From positions 14,204,010-14,268,009 of the forward strand of contig OX359282.1 of assembly GCA_947179155.2 (NCBI GenBank): a stretch of DNA of 64,000 nucleotides. Reading direction: 5' to 3'. The notes beneath the pieces are model-generated. The model did not search any database. It was not told the DNA's origin and worked only from the letters and a program-made list of their open reading frames with translations. A program made the translations under genes and the position numbers. Origin of the DNA: Hedera helix (taxonomy: Eukaryota; Streptophyta; Magnoliopsida; Apiales; Araliaceae). Positions 25,441 to 36,710 of the stretch are shown piece after piece. Numbering within the stretch: the stretch's first letter is position 1; each line of letters starts with the position of its first letter.

Positions 25441-25613
25441 TTTTTGACTTGTACATACAAAAACTAGTTAATATAGTTATTTGAAAAAAGGAAAAGGAAA
25501 TACCCAAAGGACAATTAAAGCAGTTTTTTATTTTTTTGACTTGTACATACAAAAACTAGTTAATATAGTTATTTGAAAAAAGGAAAAGGAAATACCCAAA
25601 GGACAATTAAAGC

Positions 25614-25615
<2 letters not shown>
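25441..25615. repeat. Two tandem 83-bp direct repeats
   Basis: 25441-25523 and 25533-25615 are identical by eye (TTTTTGACTTGTACATAC ... GGACAATTAAAGCAG), separated by nine T-rich bases. They abut the TTA microsatellite. Confidence 0.9.
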
Positions 25616-25681
<66 letters not shown>

Positions 25682-25693
25682 TATTGCTATTAC

Positions 25694-25752
<59 letters not shown>

Positions 25753-25812
25753 ATATTATTATATTAATTATTAGTATTACTATTATTATTATTATTATTA
25801 CTATTATTATTT
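25616..25812. repeat. (TTA)n microsatellite
   Basis: About 195 bases of TTA/ATT trinucleotide repeat with a few interruptions (TACTATTGC, TTAATATTA). It creates a spurious poly-leucine open frame. Confidence 0.95.
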
Positions 25813-26066
25813 AGTATGAGTTTTAGGGAAAAATTTAATATGAGTTATGGGGGAAAATTTAGTAGGGTCTTATCAATCTAGGCCATTAAATTTAGGTAAA
25901 TCAATTTGAAACGTTGTTGTGATTTAGATTCAAAAATGGTTCTACTTTATTATATAGATTATATGAAAATTTGAGATTCTTAGAACTTCGCAAAATAATA
26001 CACATAAATATAGATACTTCTTTCATTCTAAATATAAATTTTCAATGAAAAAGTTTGAAATTATAA

Positions 26067-27794
26067 GGGGGTGTATTTAATTAGGATTTTTACGGACTTA
26101 TAAAGACTTTAAAAGTTTAGTTGTATTCAATCAAGACATTTAAAGAGTTTATAAAAATTTAGTGGTATTCAATTACAATTTTTATAATGTCTTTAAAAGT
26201 TAGGTGGTATTAAATTAAGACTTTTACAAAATCTATCAAAGTATTTTGGGTATTCAAAAAGTCATAGATTTTTCAGATTTCTATCAAATGATGGAGTTTG
26301 ACAGACTTTAAAACAAGAGATACTCATATCCAAAGTTTGACCTCATGTCCAAAGACTTCCAAATATGTGAGAAAAAGATAAGATAAACAGACGTGAAGTG
26401 AGAAAAAATAACACTCTAACATTTCACACACATAAAAGACTTAACTCCTAATCAGGTGCATGTATTATCAGGATTTTTTTTCTTGGCCTTTTTTTTGTCT
26501 CCCTAAATCTCACATACATATCTTTGCTCTTGACCTCTCATATATTTTTATGAAATTATCTATCGTGACAAAAAATATATATATTTATTCAACTACATAA
26601 CACTAATTGGACTGAATTAACATCAAGACATGGTAGAAGTCACATATTTGGTAGTGCTTTTAAAATTGATATGGAATAAAAAGTGGCCATATAATTAATC
26701 TAAATTTTTTATAGTGAGTTGTCTAATTTATTGTTTAATCTTTTTTATTGGACGAGTAAGACATTTCATAAGTTTTTATAGGTGATCAAATTATAATAAT
26801 ATTTAGAATTTCTACATAATCAATCAAAATTTACCAATTTATCATAACTTACTAAAATATATATTTGAAACATGTAATTGACTCAAAATCTACCCGAATT
26901 GTGTTGAATAGAAAGTGAACATATAGTTTATCTATAAATTTTATATTTAATGTAAATGAATTATCAGTTATTTTATTGTTCAATCATTTTTATTGGACGT
27001 TAAAGACATTTTTATAAATGTTGCGTATGAGTGATAATATTAAAATATTATCTAAAGTTTTTACATAATCAATTAAAATGTACCAATTTATCATAAATCA
27101 CTAAACTAAATGCTTATATAACAATGAATCATGTCAAGAATTACGCGGTTAACAATTAAGCAGAATAATACTAATTAACGATATTATAATTTATTTGAAA
27201 TATTTATCAGATGTGTTCTTTTTTCTCTGGTGTAACAATAGTAATATTTATTTTGATTAACGATAATTAAAATAACGAATAAATTAACTGTAGTAACATA
27301 ACTAAATTAACGTCGTTATTGATACACTAAATTAACTATTTATAATTCAAATAATTAGAGTTTAAAAATACTTTATTTTTTAAATAAAATTGAAAATAAA
27401 AATAAACATATAAGGATGTATAACATCTAATAGTTGACACCCTCATAATTGAAAATGTACTTGGATTTATTTACATATATTTAGGTATATACAAAATTTA
27501 AATATAAGTATAGCGTAATATGAATTTTTTTAATAATTTGTTTAGAATAATTAACAAGAGGGAGATGTTATACATATAGGCTAATTAATAATTAATATAA
27601 GCTGCAAGATATATTAGAAGTATACAAAAGTCTACTAAAATCTTGGTAAAAAGTGTATAAAAGTCTGTCACTTATTTTATGGAGTCTTTAAAAATTATTT
27701 TTAAAAAGTCTTTAAAAATCTTTAAAAGTCATCAAAATTCACGAATTCTACAAAAGTCTGTTACTTAAAAAAAGTCTTAATTAAATATACCCCC
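26067..27794. mobile_element. Non-autonomous terminal-inverted-repeat transposon (1728 bp)
   Basis: The left end GGGGGTGTATTTAATTAGGA pairs with the right end, whose reverse complement begins GGGGGTATATTTAATTAAGA. Subterminal AAGACTTTTAAAAG-like words recur near both ends. ATAA flanks both sides (26063-26066 and 27795-27798), which fits a short target duplication. The interior has no transposase. It carries two diverged direct copies of about 150 bp (near 26720-26870 and 26965-27110, sharing TTTTTATTGGACG and ACCAATTTATCATAA). The G-rich end and short TA-rich duplication suggest PIF/Harbinger, but the superfamily is not certain. Confidence 0.65.
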
Positions 27795-28805
27795 ATAAAT
27801 ACAGTTCAACAATGAAGAGAATTTCAATACAATTATTGTTGTGTTAAACTAAAAAGTTAACTAAAATATTAGGACAAATGAAAAAGTAGGTTTTACATTG
27901 GATTTTTAATAAATAAAATTTATTTTGCCACTCTCGTCTGTTTTAACCAACCAAACCAACCATAAAATTTTCACTTTAAACTATAAATTTAGGAGATATT
28001 TTATTTTTTCTAAAATCGTTGACAGGAGTTAATTGACACGTAGTAAAAAATAAAAATTCAAACGGAGTCAATTAATGTCTGTCAACAATTTTAAGAAAAA
28101 TAAAATCTCTTCTATTACATTTATTATTAAAAAGAATTTTTTTTAGTTGGTTGATAAAAACAAAAAAATTATGAAAGTTCATTAATTTTTAGTGTCATTT
28201 ACCCCTTCCTTATACTATAATTGTGGGTTTTAAAAAAAACAAAAAAAAGAGGAGAATAAAATGACTAAAAGATTAACTTTTATGTCCAATTATCTTGTTA
28301 TTAAGATTTTGATAAAAAAAAAAAAAAAAAAAGAAAAAGAAAAAGAAATAGGTGAAAAACTCTGCCATTTTTTTTTTTATAAAAATGAATCAAAAATTAG
28401 ACAACATTAACAAATATTTGATAATCCCTATTATACCTCCATGCTATAAACACTATAAGTTAAACTTTTTTTTTTTTTCTCATTCTTATTTTCTTTTCAA
28501 TTAAAAAATTTAAAACATTACTAAAATGAGTGCAAAATAGTTTTTACGTTTGATTAACCCTACTTATTTAAAATGATTTATAAATCATTTTAAAAAAATA
28601 AAAAATCATTCTGTCTCATCCTACTTATAAATTACTTTATAAAAGTTAGAAATAAGTCAATTCATAAGGGAATTAAACCAACTTATAACTCACTTCCGAA
28701 CAGGTTTTCAACCCTTCTCTAACAATCAAATTTTGAGGCCTTATTAATTAGCTTGTTTCAGCTATGGAAGAGAATTAACATTGGCTACGACTATGTTTTT
28801 CGGAT
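27795..28805. promoter_or_regulatory. Upstream region of the PPR gene
   Basis: This is about 1 kb of AT-rich sequence between the transposon and the PPR start codon, with poly-A/poly-T tracts at 28313-28332 and 28465-28480. It must contain the promoter. No specific TATA box or element can be singled out with confidence. Confidence 0.4.
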
Positions 28806-30770
28806 ATGGGGAGGATGAACTCCTTAAAGTCCACTTTATTTGCTATCAGAACAATTTGTCAGTGGCATCTGGGCAGCTACCTGCCTAAAACACCAATCGC
28901 TCAATATGCTTGCTTTTTCTCAACAGTTAAACCATATAACTCTACCCATTTCGTGAATCAGAAAATCACATATTTGATTCGAAACAGTAGATTAGAGGAA
29001 GCTAAGGCATTGTTCGATAGAACAACACATAGAAACACTGTAACGTGGAATTCAATGTTGAGTGGGTATGTCCAACGGAGAGAGATGGCAAAGGCCCGCA
29101 AGTTGTTTGATGAAATGCCTGAGAGAGATATGGTATCCTGGAATGTGATGATTTCGGGGTATATGTCGTGTGGGAGGAGGTATGTAGAGGAGGGAAGGCT
29201 TTTGTTTGATGAAATGCCGAAGAGAGATTTTGTTTCTTGGAATACAATGATTAGTGGGTATGCAAGAAATGGGAGAATGGATGAAGCTTTTTGTCTTTTT
29301 GACAGAATGCCTGAGCGGAATGTTGTCTCTTGGAATGCTATGATTAGTGGGTTTTTGCAGAAAGGTGATGTGAGATGTGCAATTGAGTTTTTTGAGAAGA
29401 TGCCAGAGAGGGATGGGGCATCTGTTAGTGCACTTGTGTCGGGTCTTATTAAGAATGAGGAATTAGATGAAGCTGCTAGGGTTTTACTTGAGAGTGGGAG
29501 AAAGGGTGATGATAAAGTTGACTTAGTTCATGCTTATAACACTTTGATTGCTGGATATGGTCAGAGAGGAAGAGTAGATGATGCTCGAATTCTTTTTGAT
29601 CAAATGCTATCTGGAGATAATGAGAGGTTTAAAAGAAATGTGGTGTCATGGAATACTATGATCATGTGTTATGTGAGAGCAGGGCACATCGTCTCTGCTA
29701 GGGAGATGTTTGACCAGATGATGGAGCGAGACACTTTTTCATGGAACACGATGATAAGTGGCTACATTAGTATGTCTGATATGGAAGAGGCTTCAAATTT
29801 GTTTCGGCGAATGCCAAATCCTGACATGCTGTCCTGGAATTCGATGATCTCAGGATTTGCCCAGGTGGGTAACTTGGAACTCGCTCGTGATCTTTTTCAG
29901 AGGATGCCCCAGAAAAACCAGGTATCATGGAATTCTATTATAGCAGGGTGTGAGAGAAATGCGGACTATGAAGGAGCAATTAAGCTTTTCACTCAGATGC
30001 AGTTGGAAGGTGAGAAGCCTGATCGTCACACGTTGTCTTCGCTTCTGAGCGTTTGTGCTGAGTTTGTGGCTCTTCATCTTGGTATGCAGATTCACCAGCT
30101 GGTCACAAAGATTGTCATTCCTGATGTGCCGTTAAATAACTCAATTATTACTATGTATGCTAGATGCGGGGCAATAACTGAGGCAAAGGCTATTTTTGAT
30201 GAGATGAGATTGCGGAAAGATGTAATTTCTTGGAATGCCATGATTGGTGGATATGCTTCTCATGGATTTGCAGAAGAGGCGCTAGAACTTTTTGGATTAA
30301 TGAAGAAATTAATAGTGCAGCCAACTTATATAACATTCATTTCGGTTTTGAGTGCGTGTGCTCATGCTGGCTTAGTTGATCAAGCCAAGATGCATTTCAA
30401 GGCCATGGTTAATGAATTTGGTATTCAACCAAGGGTTGAACATTTTGCCTCCCTTGTGGATGTTGTGGGTCGTAATGGGCAAGTTGAGGAGGCCATGGAT
30501 GTGATTAGTAGAATGCCATTCGAGCCAGATAAGGCTGTGTGGGGTGCATTATTAGGTGCTTGTAGGATACATAACAATGTAAAGCTAGCTCGTGTTGCAG
30601 CCAAAGCGTTGATGAGGCTCAAACCAGAGAGTTCTGCTCCTTATGTAATGCTATACAACATGTATGCTGACATTGATCAATGGGATGATGCAACTGAAGT
30701 CAGGATGTTAATGGAGCAGAATAATATCATAAAAGAACCAGCATATAGCAGGGTGGACTCGAATTCCTGA
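28806..30770 (+). CDS. MEF9: PLS-class pentatricopeptide repeat protein, MEF9-like mitochondrial RNA editing factor
   Basis: This is an intact, intronless 654-codon gene. After an N-terminal stretch of about 50 residues rich in Ser/Arg/Lys, as expected for a mitochondrial targeting sequence, about fifteen PPR motifs follow. Many contain the VSWNxMISGY signature (NTVTWNSMLSGYV, DMVSWNVMISGYM, NVVSWNAMISGFL, DVISWNAMIGGYA) and RKLFDEMPERD linkers. The C-terminal part (from about residue 560, KAVWGALLGACRIHNN to RVDSNS) is an E-type extension, and no DYW deaminase domain is present. Order, length and end match Arabidopsis At1g62260 (MEF9), a specificity factor for C-to-U editing of a mitochondrial transcript (nad7). 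Family assignment is certain. Orthology is inferred from memory. This is the only clearly functional host gene in the window. Confidence 0.93.
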   Translation: MGRMNSLKSTLFAIRTICQWHLGSYLPKTPIAQYACFFSTVKPYNSTHFVNQKITYLIRNSRLEEAKALFDRTTHRNTVTWNSMLSGYVQRREMAKARKLFDEMPERDMVSWNVMISGYMSCGRRYVEEGRLLFDEMPKRDFVSWNTMISGYARNGRMDEAFCLFDRMPERNVVSWNAMISGFLQKGDVRCAIEFFEKMPERDGASVSALVSGLIKNEELDEAARVLLESGRKGDDKVDLVHAYNTLIAGYGQRGRVDDARILFDQMLSGDNERFKRNVVSWNTMIMCYVRAGHIVSAREMFDQMMERDTFSWNTMISGYISMSDMEEASNLFRRMPNPDMLSWNSMISGFAQVGNLELARDLFQRMPQKNQVSWNSIIAGCERNADYEGAIKLFTQMQLEGEKPDRHTLSSLLSVCAEFVALHLGMQIHQLVTKIVIPDVPLNNSIITMYARCGAITEAKAIFDEMRLRKDVISWNAMIGGYASHGFAEEALELFGLMKKLIVQPTYITFISVLSACAHAGLVDQAKMHFKAMVNEFGIQPRVEHFASLVDVVGRNGQVEEAMDVISRMPFEPDKAVWGALLGACRIHNNVKLARVAAKALMRLKPESSAPYVMLYNMYADIDQWDDATEVRMLMEQNNIIKEPAYSRVDSNS

Positions 30771-31152
30771 TAATGTTCATGCTCGGATGAGAGGTAGCAA
30801 GCTCTTTAATATCTAACCTGAATGAAAGTGGTCTTGTTGCATGCTATAACAGGAGACCAACACAGGCAAGATATAATTACAATTGGTGATTTCATGCAAA
30901 TTTAGGAAATCAAATTTTGGAAACAGATTATAAAACATTTTTAATTTTACCCTTGAGTTGCTCCAATATAGGCATGTGCATGTACTTACTTTGGGTGTCA
31001 TAAGGGGTATAATTTTTTGCACAATCCCTTGATTGTTCAGACAAACTACCATTTTAACATACAAATAAGTTCTTGAACATGAAAAGAAATATTTATTAAG
31101 TTCTTGAATAATTTGTTGAAAAAAATATATAGTTTTGTTGTTAAAACATGGT
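30771..31152 (+). other. 3' flank of the PPR gene, likely UTR
   Basis: This stretch lies between the PPR stop codon and the Athila-3 LTR. It has no coding signal. AATAAG-like polyadenylation words are present but not decisive. Confidence 0.4.
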
Positions 31153-32413
31153 TGTTTGCCTATTTTTAACATAGGATTTCACACGCAAGTATACGTGATT
31201 GAATAGTAACACAGTGGCAAGCAAGATATCGTTCCCACAGAGAATTAAATAATAATAATAATTACCAAGTACTAATCTTATATCAAATTAATTTTATTTA
31301 AACAAACGCAATAAACTATAAAATAAAAACTAATTAAAATTAACAACTAAATTAAACTAATGACAATGATTAAATCATATTTTAAATAGTTAATATTACA
31401 ATTTTCCCCAATGCTTCATTTAAATCTCTTCAATTCCTTTTTAATTAATTAATTATCTAGAATTTTTAACCGAGAATTCTTTATAGTATTTATACGCACC
31501 TCTCAATGACATTAACAAATATAAACTACACATTGAGTTTCATTGCAATCTTAATTAAACGATTAGTTTATAACTAAAGAAGAAAACACAATCATAATAT
31601 TAGATATCATCACCCCAAGAATTACAAGAATTAAAAGAAAAGACTTGGAGATAAAATATCTTATTCTTGAAGCGCGATCTCCAATTCTTCCTTCAATCTA
31701 CAGTCATTGCGTGAATCCTTCTTTAGATCTTGATAAAAATCTTGATTCTCTATTCTAATACACTCGTATCTATGTTAATCTATGGTAATTCTCTCTAAAA
31801 TATGTGTTTCGACATGTATTTATAGGTTACAAGTCCAATCCTTAGCATATATGGAAGTGCAAATCCAATTGGACATCAAAAGAGTGCAAAAATGCATCAA
31901 AACTCAATTCCCGTGTGGCTTGCCATTACCCGGCGCTGCCGCGCCACTTTTGTGAAGGATTAGGGCGCTACCGCGTCCTCTTGATGTTTCGTCTCTGCCA
32001 CATAGGCACTACGGCGCCGGTTTATAGGCCATTTTTGGCGCTGCCACGCCGGTACATTATCTGGTTCGACATCTGTTGAAAAAATGGCTAGAACTTTTTT
32101 ACCCGAACTCCGATTGAGATGATTCAAGATGTTCCGGAAAGCTGAGAAGTAGATCTACAACTTTCATGTTTTAGGATTTGAGAAATTTTGGCTATATCAA
32201 GGTCTAAATCAGTTATGAAGTGACTGTTGCGTGGCAAGCTGAAAATGCAAGCATAGCAACTCCAAACTTTGATCCAACTAGTCCTTATTTTGATTCCTAC
32301 AAAATAACATCAAAACACATAAAACTAACATAAAACTAATATAAAATTATTAAGAACTCGCAAATTATTAAGTTAAAAGATAATCAATACATAGGTATAA
32401 AACCCACTTATCA
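31153..32413 (-). repeat. 3' LTR of non-autonomous Athila-3
   Basis: The LTR runs from TGTTTGCCTATTTTTAAC to CCCACTTATCA, is 1261 bp long, and is homologous end to end with 34721-36710. A TATA box (CCTATAAATA, minus strand) lies at about 31816-31825. Relative to the other LTR it lacks about 370 bp corresponding to 35450-35815, and it lacks the 362-bp insertion found there. Confidence 0.88.
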
Positions 32414-33578
32414 AATACTCTCAAACTTAACCTTTTGCTTGCCCTCAAACAGAACACTAAAAAGAACAAAATTAAAACAACAAACTAAATATTCAAGCAA
32501 TACACCAACATGAATTGGATTAATGGCCTCAAGGATTATGTAACATGACTCAAGAAAAACCTCAAAACACCACAGAATTTTAAATCCCAACATAACCACT
32601 AATTCCACAAATACTCAAGGTTCTTTAGTGTGTGTGTATGTCCCACTGTTTCAATTATTCAGAATTTAGATAAACTCATACAATCAAATATCTGAAGAAA
32701 GACCCATTTTCAAATTTAAAACTTTATTTTTCACATTAATAATGACTAGTAAGACAATCATATAAGCACAGGATCATACGGATTTAACATGTAAACACTT
32801 TTATTTTTCTTAAGCGAGTGCATATATTATTATTATTTTCTTCTCGCTTTGTATATATGGATAAATGTTTTTTACCCTCTATTTCACTCTCATAATTTTA
32901 TTCTTGACTTTTGCAATGTCTAATTTTATTAGGCTTTTCAGTGCTACCCATGTAACGAACTTTCAACCAATGACTCTCAAACCAGTTGGCTTTAGGGCAT
33001 TAGATGTAAAGAGATCCTTAAGGGCTTATTTATTCGAGTAACAAAGGCTACAAAATTTCGACCAAGTCTAAGTTACTTTAATATATATATATATATATTA
33101 TTTTTTCCCCAATTGTTTAAATATTATCAAATATTCTTCCAAACTTATATAAAAGCCTAAACTTAGCATGAAACGATGTTCAAATAAAATTTTTAAATTT
33201 TCAATGGTAATCTTCACAAACATCTGACCTAATAAGTTTTCTAAATAACGACTAGTCAAACAGTAGAATATGTGCTCATAAATGCAAAAGAATTGTGAAT
33301 ATCGCAAAACCAGCTCAAATTTCAAAAAATAAATAAAGAAATTTAAAAATAGAAGACTCCCCTGAATATATAGTATTTTTCCTCCTCATTTGCTAAGCTT
33401 GAGTGCATTGGCATAAAAAAAACTGAAACAAAACAAAACAAAATATTAAAACAAATAACTAAATAATCTAAAATTTAATACTAAGAAATCTACTAAAAAT
33501 AAAAACTAAAACTAAACCTTGTGTTGCCTCCCAATAAGCACTTATTTTAAAGTCTCAGCCTAATCACTTCATTTTCTT
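32414..33578 (-). other. Non-coding internal region of Athila-3 with polypurine tract
   Basis: On the minus strand this follows the gag remnant and leads to the 3' LTR. A purine-rich AAGTTTGAGAGTATT immediately before the LTR (32414-32428) is the likely polypurine tract. No pol or env-like coding is present. Confidence 0.6.
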
Positions 33579-34598
33579 TCAGTCAAGCTCAATCGCAAAA
33601 ATTATCTTTTCATGCCTCCTTTTCGTCTTTTCTTTGTACTCATTGGCATTCTCGCTCAATTGAAGTCCACCCCCAAACTTGAATTCATCCAAGTTATTCA
33701 TTTTTCCTTCACCTAGGTCAACTCGAATATATTCTTCCGAATTATGAACTTGCTGCAAAACCGACACAGGTGAAATATGTTTAATCCCATTCGAGTGTAG
33801 GGCTTGATCATCCTCATCCTTCTTTTCATCTTCCTCAATTTTGCGCCTCTTATGCTCAACATCACAATCTTCCTCCCCATCAAGATGTGGTCTCTTTAAA
33901 TTTCTTGTAACAGCCTCTTGAAATTTGTTGCCACTTTTTACTATATCTGCCTTGCACTGCTCTTCACCTTCCTCCTTAGGATAAATCTCTATATTAGCAT
34001 TTAAAGTGTCTCGCGGATGATTATTCATAGCATCGACAAGTTGTTTCATTTGGTTATTGAAAATTCGCATTGATTCTTCTTTATTTTTAATACTCCTCTC
34101 CATTCGCTCAGTGGCCTCAATAAGAAGCTTCTCCAATTTAGACTCCTTTTCTGGTTGCGGTGGAGGTTGCTGATAGGAGAATTCGTACAATTAAGGCTGA
34201 TATGAAAATTCTGATGCATATGATAGTTCTGGAGCAAAAACTTCTTGATTATCTATTTTCATATGAATTCGCTTAATGGCCTTTTCATTCCACGCAAGAA
34301 GTTTCTCCAAATTCGATTTCAGCTCTTGTGATTGTGGAGGTGGGTATGAAAGACTTGGAGCATAAAGTTGGTCTTGATTGGTATTCCATGAATAACTCGG
34401 ATGATTTTGCCAACCCAGATGATAGTAGTTTGAGGTAAAATTGTTTTGCGGCTGATAGTAAGCATTATGAATAGATCTACTCTCAAAAGTGGCAACCATC
34501 CTTGAAAACTTTGCAGCTTGTGCTTCCATTAGCTCAATTAATTCTGCCCTTGATTGTTCCATCCCTTCAGAAGGCCATTGATAGTTAAACGCAAACAA
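33579..34598 (-). pseudogene. Athila-3 gag remnant (two open pieces)
   Basis: Two minus-strand reading frames, 34191-34598 (135 codons) and 33579-34190 (203 codons), lie end to end. They resemble only the C-terminal half of Athila gag: FNYQWPSEGMEQ, WQNHPSYSWNTNQ, SKLEKLLIEATERMERS and EGEEQCKADIVKSG match NYQWPSARMNQ, WRNHPNFSWNNNQ and GKEQCKAITLRNG in Athila-1. The LEKLL segment is present two or three times, which suggests internal duplication. The capsid core, protease and all of pol are missing. The element must depend on proteins from other Athila copies, if it ever moved in this form. Confidence 0.75.
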
Positions 34599-34696
34599 TG
34601 ACTGAAAAGGAAATAAAATTAAAAAATAAAATTAAAACGTTTAAATTAAAACTAATTTGATTGAAATTAATATTGGAAAATAGTTATTAAATTAAT

Positions 34697-34714
34697 TCTC
34701 CGGCAACTGTGCCA
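34697..34714 (-). other. Mutated tRNA-Asp primer-binding site (Athila-3)
   Basis: TCTCCGGCAACTGTGCCA on the plus strand matches the tRNA-Asp 3' end except for TG replacing GC near the CCA end. It sits directly inside the 5' LTR. Confidence 0.8.
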
Positions 34715-34720
34715 AAAACT

Positions 34721-36710
34721 TGTTTGCCTATTTTTAACTTAGGATTTCATACGCAATTATACGTGATCGAATAGTAACACAGTGGCAAGCAAGGTATCGT
34801 TCCCACAGATAATTAAATAATAATAATTACCAAGTACTAATCTAATATCAAATTAATTTTATTCTAACAAACGCAAAAAACTATAAAATAAAAACTAATT
34901 AAAATTAAAAACTAAATTAAACTAATGACAAGGATAAAATCAGATTTTAAATAGTTAAGATTACAATTTTTTCCAATGTTTCATTTAAATCTTTTTAATT
35001 CATTTTTAATTAATTAATTATATAGAATTGTTACCGAGAATTCTTTATAGTATTTATAAGCATCTGATGCAGGACGAAGAAGGCATTTTGGAAGCTTTAT
35101 TTTAATTAGGAATTAGTTTATTAAATGTTGTATTAAATATTTTATTAAGAGTTGTATTTTAGTTAGGACTTATTTTAATTAATTGTAGTTACCTTATTTA
35201 AGTTGTAATTATCTTTTAGAGTCCAAACTGGTTTAGGAGAGTTGTTAGGGATATTATAAATAGAGTTGTAATACATTATTATTGATTGATTGAAATATAT
35301 AATTATTTGAGTTGTGTAATTCTCTATGTGAGAAATTCTCTTCGTGAGACGGAAATATTCTCTTCGTGATACGGAAATTCTCTTCGTGAGACGGAAATAT
35401 TCTCTTCGTGAGACGGTTCCCCATTAGCATCTCTCAATGACATATAAACAAATCTCTCTAAATCTGACCCTAAGGCAACATAATTATAAAGAGCAGCCTA
35501 ATTAAATAAATTATTATATCTCTATGTGAATTAAATTAAATTAAATAGGATACGTGAAGATCATATTCTCTTTAAGGTTAGGTAAGGCATATAGCTATAT
35601 CTCTGTCCTATACACGAATCGTAAATTCCATCAATGCAGAAAACACAAACATCTGCTATCACATCAATGTTTAAACTTATAATTCATCTCTCAATTTCAT
35701 ATAAGTTACCATGCTAATTAATGGGGCCAGGTAATTAATACTTAAAGCACAAATATGATAGACAATCCAATTATAATCAAATATAACAAAAAAGGAAGAG
35801 AATTAATATAAACTACACATTGAGTTTCATTGCAATCTTAATTAAACGATTAGTTCAAAACTAAAGAAGAAAACACAATCATAATATTAGATATTATCAT
35901 CTCAAGAATTACAATAATTAAAAGAAAAGACTTAGAGAGAAAATATCTTATTCTTGAAACGCGATCTCTAATTTTTCCTTCAATATTCAATTCTTGCGTG
36001 AATCATTCTTTGGATCTTGTTAAAAACCTTGATTCTCTATTATAATCTACTCTTAACTATGTTAATCTAAGGTAATTTTCTCTAAAATATGTGTTTTGAC
36101 ATGTATTTAGAGGTTACAAGTCCAATCCCTAGCATATATGAAAGTACAAATTCAATTGGGCATCAAAAGAGTGCAAAAACACGTCAAAACTCAATTCCAG
36201 TGTGGTTTGCTAACGACCCATCGCCGCTGCACCGCTTTTGTGAAGGATTAGGGCGCTGTCGCCCCCTCCTGATGTTTCGTCTCTGCCATATTGGCACTGC
36301 CGCGCCGGTTTATAGGCCATTTTGTGCGCTGCCGTGCCAATACATTTTCTGTTTTGACGTCTGTTGGAAAAATAGCCATAACTTTCTCATCCGAACTCCA
36401 ATTGAGATAATTCAAAATGTTCCAGGAAGCTGAGAAGTAGATCTACAACTTTCATATTTTAGGATTTGAGAAATTTTGGCTGCATCAAGGTCGAAATCAG
36501 GCCTGAAGTAATTGTTGCGTAATTGGCAAGCTGAAAATGCAAGCATAGCAACTCCAAATTTTGATCCAACTAGCCTTTATTCAGATTCCTACAAAATATC
36601 AAAAAACATAAACTAACATAAAACACGTAAAACTAATATAAAATACTTAAGAACTCGCAAATTATTAAACTAAAAGATAATCAATGCATAGGTATAAAAC
36701 CCACTTATCA
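34721..36710 (-). repeat. 5' LTR of non-autonomous Athila-3
   Basis: 1990 bp from TGTTTGCCTATTTTTAAC to CCCACTTATCA. It is longer than its partner at 31153-32413 because of a 362-bp insertion (35065-35426) and because about 370 bp deleted in the partner is retained here. The TATA box is altered at about 36098-36107 (TATTTAGAGG on the plus strand). Bases outside the element are ATGGT on the left and ATGAC on the right, so a 5-bp duplication is at best eroded. Confidence 0.85.
35065..35426 (-). mobile_element. Small LTR-like insertion within the Athila-3 LTR
   Basis: This stretch is absent from the partner LTR. It is flanked by GCATC on both sides (35060-35064 and 35427-35431) and begins TGATGCAGGACGAAG. 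Near its right side, TTCTCTTCGTGAGACGGAA is repeated about four times (35333-35415). It has no coding. It resembles a solo LTR or TRIM, but the family and orientation are uncertain. Confidence 0.6.

Noticed and set aside
25573..25767. Open frame encoding a long poly-leucine protein
   Set aside because: It is only a translation of the TTA microsatellite.
36089..36433. 114-codon plus-strand frame
   Set aside because: Lies within the Athila-3 5' LTR, opposite to its transcription, with no domain.
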